From NCBI GenBank assembly GCA_031291575.1, contig JARLIT010000196.1, positions 1 through 64,000 of the forward strand: DNA of 64,000 nt, in the 5' to 3' direction. The notes beneath the pieces are model-generated. The model was not told where the DNA came from. It made no database searches and saw only the letters and a program-made list of their open reading frames with translations. The first letter of the stretch is position 1. Every line of letters starts with the position of its first letter. The position numbers were made by a program, and so were the translations under genes. Shown in pieces: positions 35,866-44,888 of this stretch. This DNA is from Ancalomicrobiaceae bacterium (lineage in GTDB: Bacteria; Pseudomonadota; Alphaproteobacteria; Rhizobiales; Ancalomicrobiaceae).

Positions 35866-36459
35866 TCAGACCAGCCTACCCTTGATTCCCGTCGGCAATG
35901 ACGGATCGACCCAGCCGATGTTGCCGTCGCGGCGACGGTAGACCACATTCGGCGCACCATGGCTGGCATGCAGGAACACCACGAATTCCGCTCCGGTCAG
36001 ATCGAGTTCGGCCACCGCCTCGCCGACAGACATACGCTGCAGCGTCTTGGTTGTCTCGGCGATCACCACGGGGGAATAGTCGACAGGAACCTCCTCGTCT
36101 TCTGCGGGAGCCTCGATGACGCGGTAGGTGCTTTCGATGTCGCTGGAAACCCGCTCGCGTTGGCCCGGAATGTCACGCAGCTTTCCCTTGTGCCGACGAA
36201 GCCGATTTTCCAGCCGTTCGACGGCCTGGTCGACGCTCGGATAGGGATCCTGTGCGGCCCCGACCGTCGAGACAGACACGCCCGTTTTCAGATGGATGGC
36301 GCACTCGGTCCGGAAGCCGGACCCTTCCTTCTCCACGGTGACATGGCCTTTGAAGCCGTCGGAGAAGAATTTTCCGCAAACTTCGCCGACGCGGTCAACC
36401 GTATAGCTGCGGAGCGCATCACCGATGTCGACATTCTTTCCTGAAACCCTGAGGGTCAT
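35866..36459 (-). CDS. hpf: Ribosome hibernation promoting factor, long form
   Basis: Long HPF binds 30S subunits and dimerises 70S ribosomes into inactive 100S particles in stationary phase. The 197-residue protein has the N-terminal S30AE domain (VDIGDALRSYTVDRVGEVCGKFF, GHVTVEKEGSGFRTECAIHL), a linker, and the C-terminal dimerisation domain (EAVAELDLTGAEFVVFLHASHGAPNVVYRRRDG). The frame could start at a TTG at 36465, but AGGAGG is ten bases before the ATG at 36459 and too close to the TTG. It sits between rpoN and ptsN, the usual sigma-54 neighbourhood. Confidence 0.96.
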   Translation of the reverse strand: MTLRVSGKNVDIGDALRSYTVDRVGEVCGKFFSDGFKGHVTVEKEGSGFRTECAIHLKTGVSVSTVGAAQDPYPSVDQAVERLENRLRRHKGKLRDIPGQRERVSSDIESTYRVIEAPAEDEEVPVDYSPVVIAETTKTLQRMSVGEAVAELDLTGAEFVVFLHASHGAPNVVYRRRDGNIGWVDPSLPTGIKGRLV

Positions 36460-36763
36460 GGACAAGCTTCCTCCTCTGTGTGCGGTCGCCTTTCAGCGAA
36501 CGCAACTGACGACGGCGACCAGGCCGCATATCTGATATGGGATTGCCGGCTTGCGATTTTGAGCGGGTGAAGCGTCAGTCTCGGCATTCTCATGTGCCTT
36601 GGGCGCGTTCGATCGCGGTGGCCTCGCCGAGGTCCGCGCTCGGTCGGTCTGGCCACCTGCAGACTACACTATACGTCTCGAATCCTAAATGGATCCACCA
36701 CAAACGGCTAAGGACCTCGGCAGCCTGAAAGGCGTGCAAAAACAACCATTCAAATCGTGCGCA

Positions 36764-38335
36764 TCACGCCATGATCTGCTTTTCCCGGCGGCGCTGCACC
36801 GAGGACGGGATGTTCATGGCTTCGCGGTATTTGGCGACGGTGCGCCGGGCAATGTCGATGCCGGCATCGCGCAGCATCTTGACGAGGGTGTCGTCGGACA
36901 GGATGTCGCTCGGCCGCTCCTTGTCGATCAATTCCTTGATGCGGTGGCGTACCGATTCGGAGGAATGCGCGTCGCCGCCTTCCGAGGAGGCGATCGAGGA
37001 GGTAAAGAAGTACTTGAATTCGAAGATGCCGCGGTTGGTCGCCATGTACTTGTTGGAGGTGACGCGGCTCACCGTCGATTCGTGCATGCCGATGGCATCG
37101 GCGATCATGCGCAAGTTCAGCGGGCGCAGGTACTGAACGCCGTGGGTGAGGAAGGCGTCCTGCTGGCGGACAATCTCGCTCGCCACTTTCAGGATCGTCT
37201 TGGCGCGCTGATCGAGACTTTTCACCAACCAGTTGGCCGTCTGCAGACACTCGGTCAGGTACTGCTTGTCCTTGTCGCCCTTCGCCCCCGTCGCCACGGT
37301 GGCGTAGTAGCTCTGGTTGATCAGCACCTTCGGCAAAGTCTCGGTGTTGAGCTCGACGGTCCAGCCGCCCTCGGGCGCCGGGCGGACGAGCGCGTCGGGC
37401 ACCACCGGCTGCACCAGCGTCGTGCCGAAGGCATTACCGGGCTTGGGGTTCAGCGCCTTGACCTCGGCGATCATCTCGACGAGGTCCTCGTCGTCGACGC
37501 CGCAGATGCGTTTCAACCCGGCGAAATCGCGGCGGGCGAGCAATTCGAGATTGTCGACCAGCTTCTGCATCGCCGGATCGTAGCGGTCACGTTCGATTAG
37601 CTGCAGCGCCAGGCATTCGGACAGGTCGCGAGCGCAGACCCCGGCTGGATCGAAGCGCTGCAATTCGGCCAGCACCGATTCGACGAGTTCCAGCGGGCAG
37701 CCGAGCTTCTCGGCGACACTCAACAGGTCAGTGCGCAGGTACCCGGCCTCGTCGACCGCGTCGATCAGATATTGGCCGATCAGCCGGGAGACCGGATCGG
37801 TGAAGGCGAGCGCCAGCTGCTCGGCGAGATGATCGCCGAGCGACACATCGGCGGCGACGAAAGCCTCAAGATTGTAGTCCTCATCGGAGCCGGACCCGCC
37901 GCGCGAGCCGGAATGTGCCCAGGCATCGCCGACGAGCTGGCCGGGATCGAGCAGCCGCTCGGTGGTGTCCGGCCGGTCGTCCTGGTAGAGGTTCGACAGA
38001 TCGGTGTCGAGCTTCTCGGAAATCTCGGTTGCGGTGGCGAAGCTCTGGTCGCCCCAGTCCGAACCGTCGGGATCGCTGGAAAAGTCGTCTCTGTCGCCGC
38101 CGTCGGCCGCCTCTGTGTCGGGCCGCTCGGCAGTATCGGCGCCGTTGGCCTCCGCCGCGACCGGGCGCTCTTCGGCCTCGTCGCGCTCGAGCAGGGGATT
38201 GCGCTCGAGTTCGGCCTCGACATAGGCGATCAGATCGAGGTTGCCCAGCTGCAGAAGCTTGATGGCCTGCATCAGCTGAGGCGTCATCACCAGCGACTGG
38301 CTCTGCTTGAGTTCCAGCTTGGGAGATAGCGCCAT
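36764..38335 (-). CDS. rpoN: RNA polymerase sigma-54 factor
   Basis: Sigma-54 directs RNA polymerase to -24/-12 promoters that need enhancer-binding ATPases, chiefly for nitrogen metabolism and related functions. The 523-residue protein has region I (LELKQSQSLVMTPQLMQAIKLLQ), an acidic region II (AEERPVAAEANGADTAERP, SSDPDGSDWGD), the core-binding and HTH region III, and the C-terminal RpoN box ARRTVAKYREAMNIPSS. It lies 109 bases after lptB and 304 bases before hpf. No sigma-54 promoter with correct spacing is apparent in this window. Confidence 0.98.
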   Translation of the reverse strand: MALSPKLELKQSQSLVMTPQLMQAIKLLQLGNLDLIAYVEAELERNPLLERDEAEERPVAAEANGADTAERPDTEAADGGDRDDFSSDPDGSDWGDQSFATATEISEKLDTDLSNLYQDDRPDTTERLLDPGQLVGDAWAHSGSRGGSGSDEDYNLEAFVAADVSLGDHLAEQLALAFTDPVSRLIGQYLIDAVDEAGYLRTDLLSVAEKLGCPLELVESVLAELQRFDPAGVCARDLSECLALQLIERDRYDPAMQKLVDNLELLARRDFAGLKRICGVDDEDLVEMIAEVKALNPKPGNAFGTTLVQPVVPDALVRPAPEGGWTVELNTETLPKVLINQSYYATVATGAKGDKDKQYLTECLQTANWLVKSLDQRAKTILKVASEIVRQQDAFLTHGVQYLRPLNLRMIADAIGMHESTVSRVTSNKYMATNRGIFEFKYFFTSSIASSEGGDAHSSESVRHRIKELIDKERPSDILSDDTLVKMLRDAGIDIARRTVAKYREAMNIPSSVQRRREKQIMA

Positions 38336-38444
38336 GGACGAACCGGGATCCTGTCAGGTCGAGGCGGTGTAATCGGCCCGAAGTTGGTCCGATTTTTGCG
38401 TCAGGGGTTGCGACGCAAATTGATAACCCAAGCCGACGGGCCGA

Positions 38445-39263
38445 TCAAAGGCTAAATTGCTCGCCAAGGTAAAGGCGGCGCACATCGGCGTTGTCGACGA
38501 TCTCGTTCGGCGCGCCTTCGGTCAGCACCTGGCCGTCGGCGATGATCGTGGCACGATCGATGAGGCCGAGGGTCTCGCGCACATTGTGATCAGTGATGAG
38601 GACGCCGAGGCCACGCTGGGTCAGGTGGCGCACCAGGTTCTGGATCTCGCCGACGGCGATCGGGTCGATGCCGGCGAACGGCTCGTCGAGCAGCATGAAG
38701 GAGGGGCGGCTGGCGAGCGCCCGCGCGATCTCGCAACGCCGACGTTCGCCTCCCGACAGCGAGATCGCCGGCGACTTGGCAAGATGCTCGATGCGGAATT
38801 CCGCCATCAGCCGTTCGAGATCATGACGGCGCTCGGCCCGGTTCGGCACCGTCATTTCCAGAACCGCCATGATGTTCTGTTCGACGGTCAGGCCGCGAAA
38901 GATCGAGGCCTCCTGCGGCAGGTAACCGATGCCGAGGCGCGAGCGCCGGTACATCGGCAGGCCGGTGATGTCGAACCCGTCGAGCCGGATGGTGCCGTGG
39001 TCCGGGCGGATGATGCCGGTGATCATGTAGAAGACGGTGGTCTTGCCAGCGCCGTTCGGGCCGAGCAGCCCGACCGCTTCGCCGCGATGCACCGACAGGC
39101 TCACCGTCTTGACCACCCGGCGGCGGCGATAGGCCTTGCCGACTTCGAAGACCCGCAGCCCCTGCTCGCGCTCGCGAAGCGGCGGCGCCTGTTGATCCGG
39201 CTCGAAGCCCAGATGCGCACCCTTCATGGCGTCAAGTGGCAGTGGCGGCGGTCGCTGCGGCAT
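38445..39263 (-). CDS. lptB: LPS export ABC transporter ATP-binding protein
   Basis: LptB powers extraction of lipopolysaccharide from the inner membrane with LptFG and LptC. Visible motifs are Walker A (GLLGPNGAGKTT), the Q-loop region (IGYLPQEASIFRGLTVEQN), signature (ISLSGGERRRCEIARAL), Walker B (FMLLDEPFAGIDP) and H-loop (VLITDHNVRETL). The N-terminus carries a Pro-rich extension of about 35 residues before the conserved LRVFEVGKAYRRR, as in many Hyphomicrobiales. The exact start is uncertain: ATG at 39263 (chosen), ATG at 39227 and a GTG at 39341 all lack a strong Shine-Dalgarno. lptA and lptC, usually upstream, are not present here. Confidence 0.93.
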   Translation of the reverse strand: MPQRPPPLPLDAMKGAHLGFEPDQQAPPLREREQGLRVFEVGKAYRRRRVVKTVSLSVHRGEAVGLLGPNGAGKTTVFYMITGIIRPDHGTIRLDGFDITGLPMYRRSRLGIGYLPQEASIFRGLTVEQNIMAVLEMTVPNRAERRHDLERLMAEFRIEHLAKSPAISLSGGERRRCEIARALASRPSFMLLDEPFAGIDPIAVGEIQNLVRHLTQRGLGVLITDHNVRETLGLIDRATIIADGQVLTEGAPNEIVDNADVRRLYLGEQFSL

Positions 39264-39442
39264 GGGGATTCGGGCGGTCCGAGCTCGACTATCTGGTGAC
39301 CGATATATCCGGGTGGCGCCGGCCTGTCGAGCAACCGCCACCAGCCTGCCCGGTCAGGCGAACCACAAGCCGAACGAATCGCCGATTTCTCTTGGGGTTG
39401 ATCACGACATATTGACAAACCCCTACTCATCTGCAAAAAACA

Positions 39443-39451
39443 TGATATAAT
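39443..39451 (+). promoter_or_regulatory. Extended -10 promoter upstream of a non-coding transcript
   Basis: TGATATAAT is a perfect extended -10 (TGN-TATAAT). A TTGACA at 39412-39417 is 28 bases before the TATAAT, too far for a normal -35 partner, but extended -10 promoters can do without one. The expected start is near 39458. Confidence 0.5.
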
Positions 39452-39457
39452 CTACTT

Positions 39458-39637
39458 CCGTCGATGTCGAATGAAGCGATGGCGCGTTTATTTTGGTGCA
39501 GGCGAGCATTTTCAGCTAGGACGTTCTTCACCGGAAGAGTAGTCACGTCGTTTGTTCATCAGTTATGACGCGTCCCATCGAGTTTTAGATACCTTTACAG
39601 CGACCAGAGCCCCCGCACCGGTCGCTGTATTTTTTTG
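39458..39637 (+). ncRNA. Candidate small RNA between lptB and the DUF1688 gene
   Basis: A plus-strand transcript from the extended -10 promoter would end at the intrinsic terminator at 39597-39637, giving about 180 bases. Both flanking genes are on the minus strand, so neither can use this terminator. No credible ORF is present. The 5' end (CTACTTCCG at about 39452-39460) can pair with CGGAAGAGTAG near 39530, giving a large stem-loop, and a further terminator hairpin closes the 3' end. I do not recognise an Rfam family. The transcript itself is inference from promoter, terminator and AT-rich composition. Confidence 0.45.
39597..39637 (+). terminator. Orphan intrinsic terminator on the plus strand
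   Basis: ACAGCGACC (39597-39605), a 14-base loop, GGTCGCTGT (39620-39628), then ATTTTTTTG. On the minus strand no T-run follows the hairpin, so it works only for plus-strand transcription. Confidence 0.85.
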
Positions 39638-39806
39638 TCCGGGCGGTCACGCAGGAGGGGCGCAGCAACGATGCCCGGCAATTGCGGACAGTTCTTGCCG
39701 AGAGGCCAGGGCCGATGGCACAAAATCGGCCGTCTGACGACGGCCTCCGACCTCCCAGCCGAACGAGCTATCCGGCCAGACACGTCGGCAGCGCCGCCGC
39801 CAACTC

Positions 39807-41048
39807 TTACAGAATGGTCGAATCGGGTGCGACGTTCAGCGCAGGGCGCCCGTCGCGCCGCTTTTCGCGCGCCAGACGCCGTCCGGCGGCGACCGTGCCG
39901 CCTTCCAGCACGCAGGCGAGCGGGAACGTATCGAGCTGGCGGCCGAGCCGGCGCCGGGCCCCTTCGGCGATGCGGTCGACCAGAGCGACCGTCAGAGCCC
40001 GCCATTCGACGATGATCTCATCGCCATACTGGTGCGTTGCGGTCACCGCAGCCGGATCGCGCAGACGCAAGAGCCCGAGATCGATGAGGAGGCTGCCGTT
40101 CCATGGGTCGGCGGGCGCCGTCAGGCCGTCGAGATCGACGAGATCGAAGCCGGCCCACACCAACGGCTCGATCAGGCTGTAGGTCAGCCATTGCGCCGTC
40201 TGGTGGAAGGGCACCAGACCGTCGGTGGCATCGCCAACGACGAGACGGGGATGCGGCCAGCAATCGCCGAGGGCGATGTCGCCGAGGGCGAATTGGCCGG
40301 GCATCACCGCTGTCAGTGGTCCGAGCAGCAGTTCCAACAGCCACGGCGCCTCGATGCCGTCGGGATCGGCGGCCTGCTCGAGATAGGCGATCAGCCCGCC
40401 CGGCCGCAAACCGTCGTCGACGGCGAACAGCGACGGAAACTCCGACATCATTCGGCCGAAGCGGTTGATCAGGCCGACGCGCTCCTCGAGCCCGGTGATC
40501 TGGTTCGAGCGGGACACCTGCAGGCCGTCGGCGAGTTCTGCCGGCGTCAGCCCCGCGAGCGCACGGGCATCGACCCTGAGCGGATCGTAGGGGTTCGAGG
40601 AAAAGGCGCCGCCAGCAAACATCAGCAGGCTGGCGATCGCCTCGCCTTCCGCCCGGGCAAAGGTCTCCCCGGTTGCCGCCTCGGCATAAGCCCAGCCGGG
40701 ACCGGCCAGCCCGCGCATCAGCACGCTGACGAAGGCGAGATCGACGGCGGCGGCGCCGAGCGCCTGCGGGCTCGGCCATTGCTTTAGTGCCACCAGCATG
40801 CCCCAGCGGTCGATCTCGCCGGCCTCGAAATGCCGCCAGCAGGCGTGCGGCGGCACGGAGAGATCGGCATAGGACGAGCGGATCACCCGGACGACGTAGT
40901 CGCAGACCGGGTCGAGCCTGACCAGATCGACGGCGAAATGCTGCGACATGCCCGCGATGACGTTGTTGAGCATCCGGTTGGCGCGATCACGCACCGCCGA
41001 GGCGCTCAGCAGGCGCCTTGCCGCCAGGGTCAGATTGCCGGATGCCAT
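39807..41048 (-). CDS. DUF1688 protein, URC4/Urg3 family (uracil catabolism)
   Basis: The 413-residue protein is a DUF1688 member, the family of yeast URC4, needed in the URC route of uracil degradation through UMP and ribosylurea; its exact reaction is not settled. Typical segments are [70 protein letters not shown] and [20 protein letters not shown]. It has no membrane segment or signal peptide. The ATG at 41048 is preceded by GGGAAGG; the frame to 41114 is not needed. It diverges from upp and rbsK. UPRT (URC6 in yeast) is the entry enzyme of the same pathway, which strongly supports the assignment. A URC1-like GTP cyclohydrolase gene is not in the window. Confidence 0.9.
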   Translation of the reverse strand: MASGNLTLAARRLLSASAVRDRANRMLNNVIAGMSQHFAVDLVRLDPVCDYVVRVIRSSYADLSVPPHACWRHFEAGEIDRWGMLVALKQWPSPQALGAAAVDLAFVSVLMRGLAGPGWAYAEAATGETFARAEGEAIASLLMFAGGAFSSNPYDPLRVDARALAGLTPAELADGLQVSRSNQITGLEERVGLINRFGRMMSEFPSLFAVDDGLRPGGLIAYLEQAADPDGIEAPWLLELLLGPLTAVMPGQFALGDIALGDCWPHPRLVVGDATDGLVPFHQTAQWLTYSLIEPLVWAGFDLVDLDGLTAPADPWNGSLLIDLGLLRLRDPAAVTATHQYGDEIIVEWRALTVALVDRIAEGARRRLGRQLDTFPLACVLEGGTVAAGRRLAREKRRDGRPALNVAPDSTIL

Positions 41049-41358
41049 GCGTCGAAGGCCTTCCCATTCGCGCCCGCAGTCGCATCCGACGGATGACTTT
41101 CCGCAGCGTGGCAAACAGATACTGCAAGTGCCGCCGTTTGCAAATGACGCCGCCCCGCCGAGGCAGCCTCGTCAAACGACCCGCCGCGACGTCCGGCCAC
41201 GGAATCGGTGGATCGGGCAATGTCCGCATTTTGCGAAAGCGACGCGTCAGTCTAGTTTGGGGCGAAGTCTGACGGGGGCGACGGCCTGCCCCGGTGGGTC
41301 GCGCGCGGCCCAAGCCGTCCGCCGCGGCGGCCCGTGCAGCGCCACTTGGGAGAATATC
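41049..41358. other. Divergent intergenic region of the uracil module
   Basis: These 310 bases separate the DUF1688 gene (minus) from upp (plus) and must hold both promoters. I see no strong -35/-10 pair or clear operator. An overlapping frame that runs into upp has no family features upstream of the true ATG. Confidence 0.4.
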
Positions 41359-41994
41359 ATGAGTTACGAAGGTGTGACGGTCGTCGATCATCCGCTTATC
41401 CAGCACAAACTGACGATCATGCGGAACAAGGAGACCTCCACCAAGGGGTTTCGCACGCTGTTGCGCGAGATCTCGCATCTCCTCTGCTATGAGGCGACGC
41501 GCGATCTTGAGTTGACGACGATCGAGATCGAGACGCCGCTGACGAAGATGGAAGCACCGACCTTGTCGGGTAAGAAACTGGTGTTCGTGCCGATCCTCAG
41601 GGCCGGCATGGGACTCCTCGAAGGAATGCTCGATCTGGTGCCGTCGGCGCGCGTCGCCCACATCGGCCTCTATCGCGACCACACCACGCTCGAGGCGATC
41701 GAGTACTATTTCAAGGCGCCGGAAGACATCCAGGACCGATTGGTCATCATCCTCGATCCGATGCTGGCCACCGCCAATTCGGCGATCGCCGCCATCGACA
41801 GGCTGAAGCGGCGCGGCTCCTTCAACATGCGGTTCGTCTGCCTTCTCGCCGCTCCCGAGGGCCTCGCCAAGCTGCGACGCGTGCACCCGGACGTGCGCAT
41901 CTATTGTGCGGCGATCGATGAAAAGCTGAACGAGAAAGGCTACATCGTGCCCGGTCTCGGCGATGCCGGCGACCGCATGTACGGAACCAAGTGA
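41359..41994 (+). CDS. upp: Uracil phosphoribosyltransferase
   Basis: Upp converts uracil and PRPP to UMP for salvage, or, in this context, for entry into the URC degradation route. It has 211 residues, the family length. [18 protein letters not shown] is the typical N-terminus, followed by [32 protein letters not shown], the PRPP loop [17 protein letters not shown] and the C-terminal [12 protein letters not shown] uracil-binding segment. GGGAGA lies six bases before the ATG at 41359. rbsK follows after four bases. The divergent DUF1688 gene completes the module. Confidence 0.97.
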   Translation: MSYEGVTVVDHPLIQHKLTIMRNKETSTKGFRTLLREISHLLCYEATRDLELTTIEIETPLTKMEAPTLSGKKLVFVPILRAGMGLLEGMLDLVPSARVAHIGLYRDHTTLEAIEYYFKAPEDIQDRLVIILDPMLATANSAIAAIDRLKRRGSFNMRFVCLLAAPEGLAKLRRVHPDVRIYCAAIDEKLNEKGYIVPGLGDAGDRMYGTK

Positions 41995-41998
41995 CGCC

Positions 41999-42919
41999 AT
42001 GATCGTCGTCTTCGGCACCATCAACGTCGATATGGTCACGGAGGTGGTCCGCTTCCCGGTCCCCGGCGAGACAATCAAAGGGCAGGACTATGTGGTGCTG
42101 CCCGGCGGCAAGGGCGCCAATCAGGCCTTGGCGGCGGCGCGCGCCGGCGCCGCGGTGCGGTTGTGCGGCGCCGTCGGCAAGGACTGGCTGTCGGAGGTGG
42201 CACTGGCCAACCTGCGTCAGGCCGGGGTCGACCTGGCGCTCGTGCAGCCCACCCGGTCGGCGACAGGCATCTGCATGATCGCCATCGACCCATCGGGCGA
42301 AAACCTGATGATCTGCGCCAATGCCGCCAACGATCGTGCCAAGACCGAATGGCTCGAGGGCGCGCTTCACCCGGGCATCACTTTCCTCACCCAGAACTCG
42401 CTTGGCACGGCCGACGTGGAAGTCTCCATCGCCATGGCGCGGGAAGCCGGCTGCCGCATCGTCTACAATGCCGCGCCGGCCGAGCGCGTCAGCGAGGCGA
42501 CGATCGCCGCCGCCGACGTGCTCATCGTCAACGAGCACGAGGCGCGCACCTATGCAGAGGAACTCGGCCTCGCAGCCGAGCCGCCAGGCTTTGCCGCATC
42601 GTTGGCAGCGCGCACCGGCAAGGCCGTCGTGGTGACGCTGGGGCCCGCCGGTGTCGTGGCGGCCTTCGACGGACGCCTCTGCCGGGCCGATCCACCGGCG
42701 ATCCAGGCGATCGATACGACCGGTGCCGGCGATGCCTTCTCCGGGGTACTCGCCGCCTCGCTCGATCTGGGCAACCCGCTCGAGAAGGCGATCCTCGATG
42801 GCATCGCCGCCGGCAGCCTCGCCTGCCTCGGCATTGGGGCACAGACCAGTTTCCGCGATCGTGCCGAAATCGAGACGCTGGCGGCCGGGTTGCACCTCGA
42901 GCCGTTGTCGCCCGGCTGA
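41999..42919 (+). CDS. rbsK: Ribokinase (PfkB family)
   Basis: The 306-residue carbohydrate kinase starts MIVVFGTINVDMVTEV and has the PfkB signatures LPGGKGANQALAAARAG (sugar site) and IDTTGAGDAFSGVLAA (anion hole and catalytic Asp), as well as VLIVNEHEA. Ribokinase is the best match in the family, though other sugars or nucleosides are possible. It is four bases behind upp. In a uracil-degrading pathway through ribosylurea, a ribokinase would return the ribose to the pentose phosphate pathway, so its linkage with upp and the divergent DUF1688 gene makes sense. That role is inference. Confidence 0.92.
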   Translation: MIVVFGTINVDMVTEVVRFPVPGETIKGQDYVVLPGGKGANQALAAARAGAAVRLCGAVGKDWLSEVALANLRQAGVDLALVQPTRSATGICMIAIDPSGENLMICANAANDRAKTEWLEGALHPGITFLTQNSLGTADVEVSIAMAREAGCRIVYNAAPAERVSEATIAAADVLIVNEHEARTYAEELGLAAEPPGFAASLAARTGKAVVVTLGPAGVVAAFDGRLCRADPPAIQAIDTTGAGDAFSGVLAASLDLGNPLEKAILDGIAAGSLACLGIGAQTSFRDRAEIETLAAGLHLEPLSPG

Positions 42920-43043
42920 CCAACGGCGGTCCGGGCCCGCCGCTCGCGCTCGACTCGGTCAAGGCCGCCGCTGGCGGGGCGCACCTTAGAGGCTTGTTAG
43001 GGCGGTCGGACTAAGGTGGCTCCCGTCGCCGGATCGGAGCCCC

Positions 43044-43592
43044 ATGCTGAAGAACGCACTGCGCATCCTGTTCGTCACCTGCTTCGTCGTGCTGCTGTCG
43101 CCGGTGTGGCTGCCCAAGCTCGTCGGCTTCACCGCCTGGGTGGTCGATCGCCCCGATTTGCCGCCGGACAAGGTCGCCGGCTACCGCACGATGGAGGCGA
43201 ATGCCGCCACGACGCCGCGCGGTCGCAGCGCCGAACTCAAGGCCGACACCCGGGGACATTTCGAGGTGCAGGCGCTCGTCAACGGCCGCGCGGTCGACGT
43301 GATGGTCGACACCGGCGCGACGAGCGTGGCGCTGCGCTACGAGGATGCCCTGCGCCTCGGCCTCAGGCCGGATCCAGACGAGTTTTCCATTCCGATTTCG
43401 ACCGCAAACGGCACCACCAAGGCGGCCCGCGCCACGCTCGCCGAGGTGCGCATCGGCGACGTCAGGGTGAAGAACGTCGAGGCGCTGGTGGTGCCGGCCA
43501 AGGCCCTCGCCACCAACCTGCTCGGCATGAGCTTCATGCGCCGCCTCGCCAAGGTGGAAATGGCCGGCGGCCGGCTGTTCCTGGAAGAGTGA
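43044..43592 (+). CDS. Retropepsin-like aspartic protease, clan AA, TIGR02281-type
   Basis: The 182-residue protein has an N-terminal membrane segment (residues 6-28, LRILFVTCFVVLLSPVWLP) and a single retropepsin domain at about 70-182. VMVDTGATSVALRYEDALRLG carries the catalytic D-T-G-A motif; LLGMSFMRRLAKVEMAGGRLFLEE is the family C-terminus. The enzyme should be anchored in the inner membrane with its domain in the periplasm and act as a homodimer, because each chain supplies one Asp. Substrates are unknown for this alphaproteobacterial type. It lies 125 bases after rbsK and about 200 bases before the PhnD-like gene. Confidence 0.92.
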   Translation: MLKNALRILFVTCFVVLLSPVWLPKLVGFTAWVVDRPDLPPDKVAGYRTMEANAATTPRGRSAELKADTRGHFEVQALVNGRAVDVMVDTGATSVALRYEDALRLGLRPDPDEFSIPISTANGTTKAARATLAEVRIGDVRVKNVEALVVPAKALATNLLGMSFMRRLAKVEMAGGRLFLEE

Positions 43593-43796
43593 GCAGCGAT
43601 GCCGCAGGCCGGCCAAACGCTCCGATGGAGCGTTTTGAGCGGCGAACGCCTCGAGCCCTGGCGCGCCCCAAGCGCGGCCCCAAGGCGCGAACTCGAGCGA
43701 GCCGAGGCAACCCCAAGCGCGGCACCGACTCATCCTCGCTTCGCCTCGCGATGCCGGCTTGACAGGCATGGCGCGACAGCGCACCCGTTTTCCGCC

Positions 43797-44750
43797 ATGA
43801 CCCGCCCCTGCCTGCTTCTCGCCTTCCTCGCGGCAGCTGCCGCCGTCCTCGCCGCTGCCGGCTTGCGCCCGGCCGCCGCCGAGACCAGTTTCGCCATCGA
43901 GCACCTGCGCATCGGCGTCGTCAGCGGCCCGTCGACCCGGCCGGTCGCCGAGCGGCTGGAGCCGTTCCGTGCCTACGTCGCGGACAAGATGGGCGTACCG
44001 GTCGACATCGTCGGGCTGAAGGACGGACAGGCGTTGATCGATGCCGCCGCCACTCACCGGATCGACTATGCCGTCTTCACCGGGGCGGCCTACGCCATGG
44101 CGGTGAAGACCTGCGGCTGCGTCGAGCCGCTCGCCGCGCCGAAATCCGTCGACGGCAGCGCCGGCATCCGCGCCATCCTGGTGGTCCGCAACGATTCCCC
44201 CTACCGCCAACCGGCCGATCTCGCCGGCAAGACCCTATCCGCTCCCGGCCCGCAATCCGTGGCGAGCCGTCTCGTCGGCTTCGCCGCACTCGCCGCCGAC
44301 GGATCGGAGCCGACGAAGCTGTTCGGCCGTATCGATACGGCGAAAGGTCCGGATGCAGCGCTGCGCGCGCTCATTGACAAGACGACCGATGCCGCGCTCG
44401 CCTGGTCGACGCTCGAGGGCGACATCGGCGAGGGCTACGACCGCGGCACGCTGCATGATCTCGTCGCCAGGCAGGCGCTCGACATGCATCAGATCCGCAT
44501 CATCTGGAAGTCGGAGCTGATCCCCAACGGACCGCACGCAGTCCGCTCCGACCTGCCGCTCACCGTGAAAAACGAGTTGCGCGATCTGCTGGTGGGTCTC
44601 GTCGATGCCGCACCAGACGCCTATGACGCGATTGAACCAACGTTCGGCGGCGGCTTCGTGCCGATCGGGCATTCGTCCTACCTGCCGCTGCTCAGGATCG
44701 TCACGCCGCCTGGCGGCAATCCGTTGGATGCGCCGCCTCGGGCGAACTGA
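43797..44750 (+). CDS. PhnD-like periplasmic binding protein (phosphate/phosphonate type), orphan
   Basis: The 317-residue protein has a clear signal peptide (LLLAFLAAAAAVLAAAGLRPAAA) and then the PhnD-type fold: LRIGVVSGPSTRPVAERLEPFRAYV, GLKDGQALIDAAATHRIDYAVFTGAAYA, and ILVVRNDSPYRQPADLAGKTLSAPGPQS. Members bind phosphonate or phosphite, or serve as sensory proteins. No permease or ATPase gene is adjacent, so transport is not assured. The longer frame from 43599 is low-complexity and the ATG at 43797 begins the signal peptide, so I prefer it in spite of a weak Shine-Dalgarno. Confidence 0.85.
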   Translation: MTRPCLLLAFLAAAAAVLAAAGLRPAAAETSFAIEHLRIGVVSGPSTRPVAERLEPFRAYVADKMGVPVDIVGLKDGQALIDAAATHRIDYAVFTGAAYAMAVKTCGCVEPLAAPKSVDGSAGIRAILVVRNDSPYRQPADLAGKTLSAPGPQSVASRLVGFAALAADGSEPTKLFGRIDTAKGPDAALRALIDKTTDAALAWSTLEGDIGEGYDRGTLHDLVARQALDMHQIRIIWKSELIPNGPHAVRSDLPLTVKNELRDLLVGLVDAAPDAYDAIEPTFGGGFVPIGHSSYLPLLRIVTPPGGNPLDAPPRAN

Positions 44751-44888
44751 TCGGCGGCGGGCCCCAGAATCGTCTCGCGCCAATGGGATCGCAATCGGGC
44801 AGAGGGCAGTCCATAGCCGGCATTGGTAACTCATTTGCCGGCTTATTTGCGCTCGGCCCATACCCCCTGGCCGCAGCGCGGCCGGGCT

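Noticed and set aside
35485-35901. ORF in the gap between hpf and ptsN
   Set aside because: Composition is Ser/Arg/Pro-rich and it runs into the hpf gene on the opposite strand, so it is not a credible gene.
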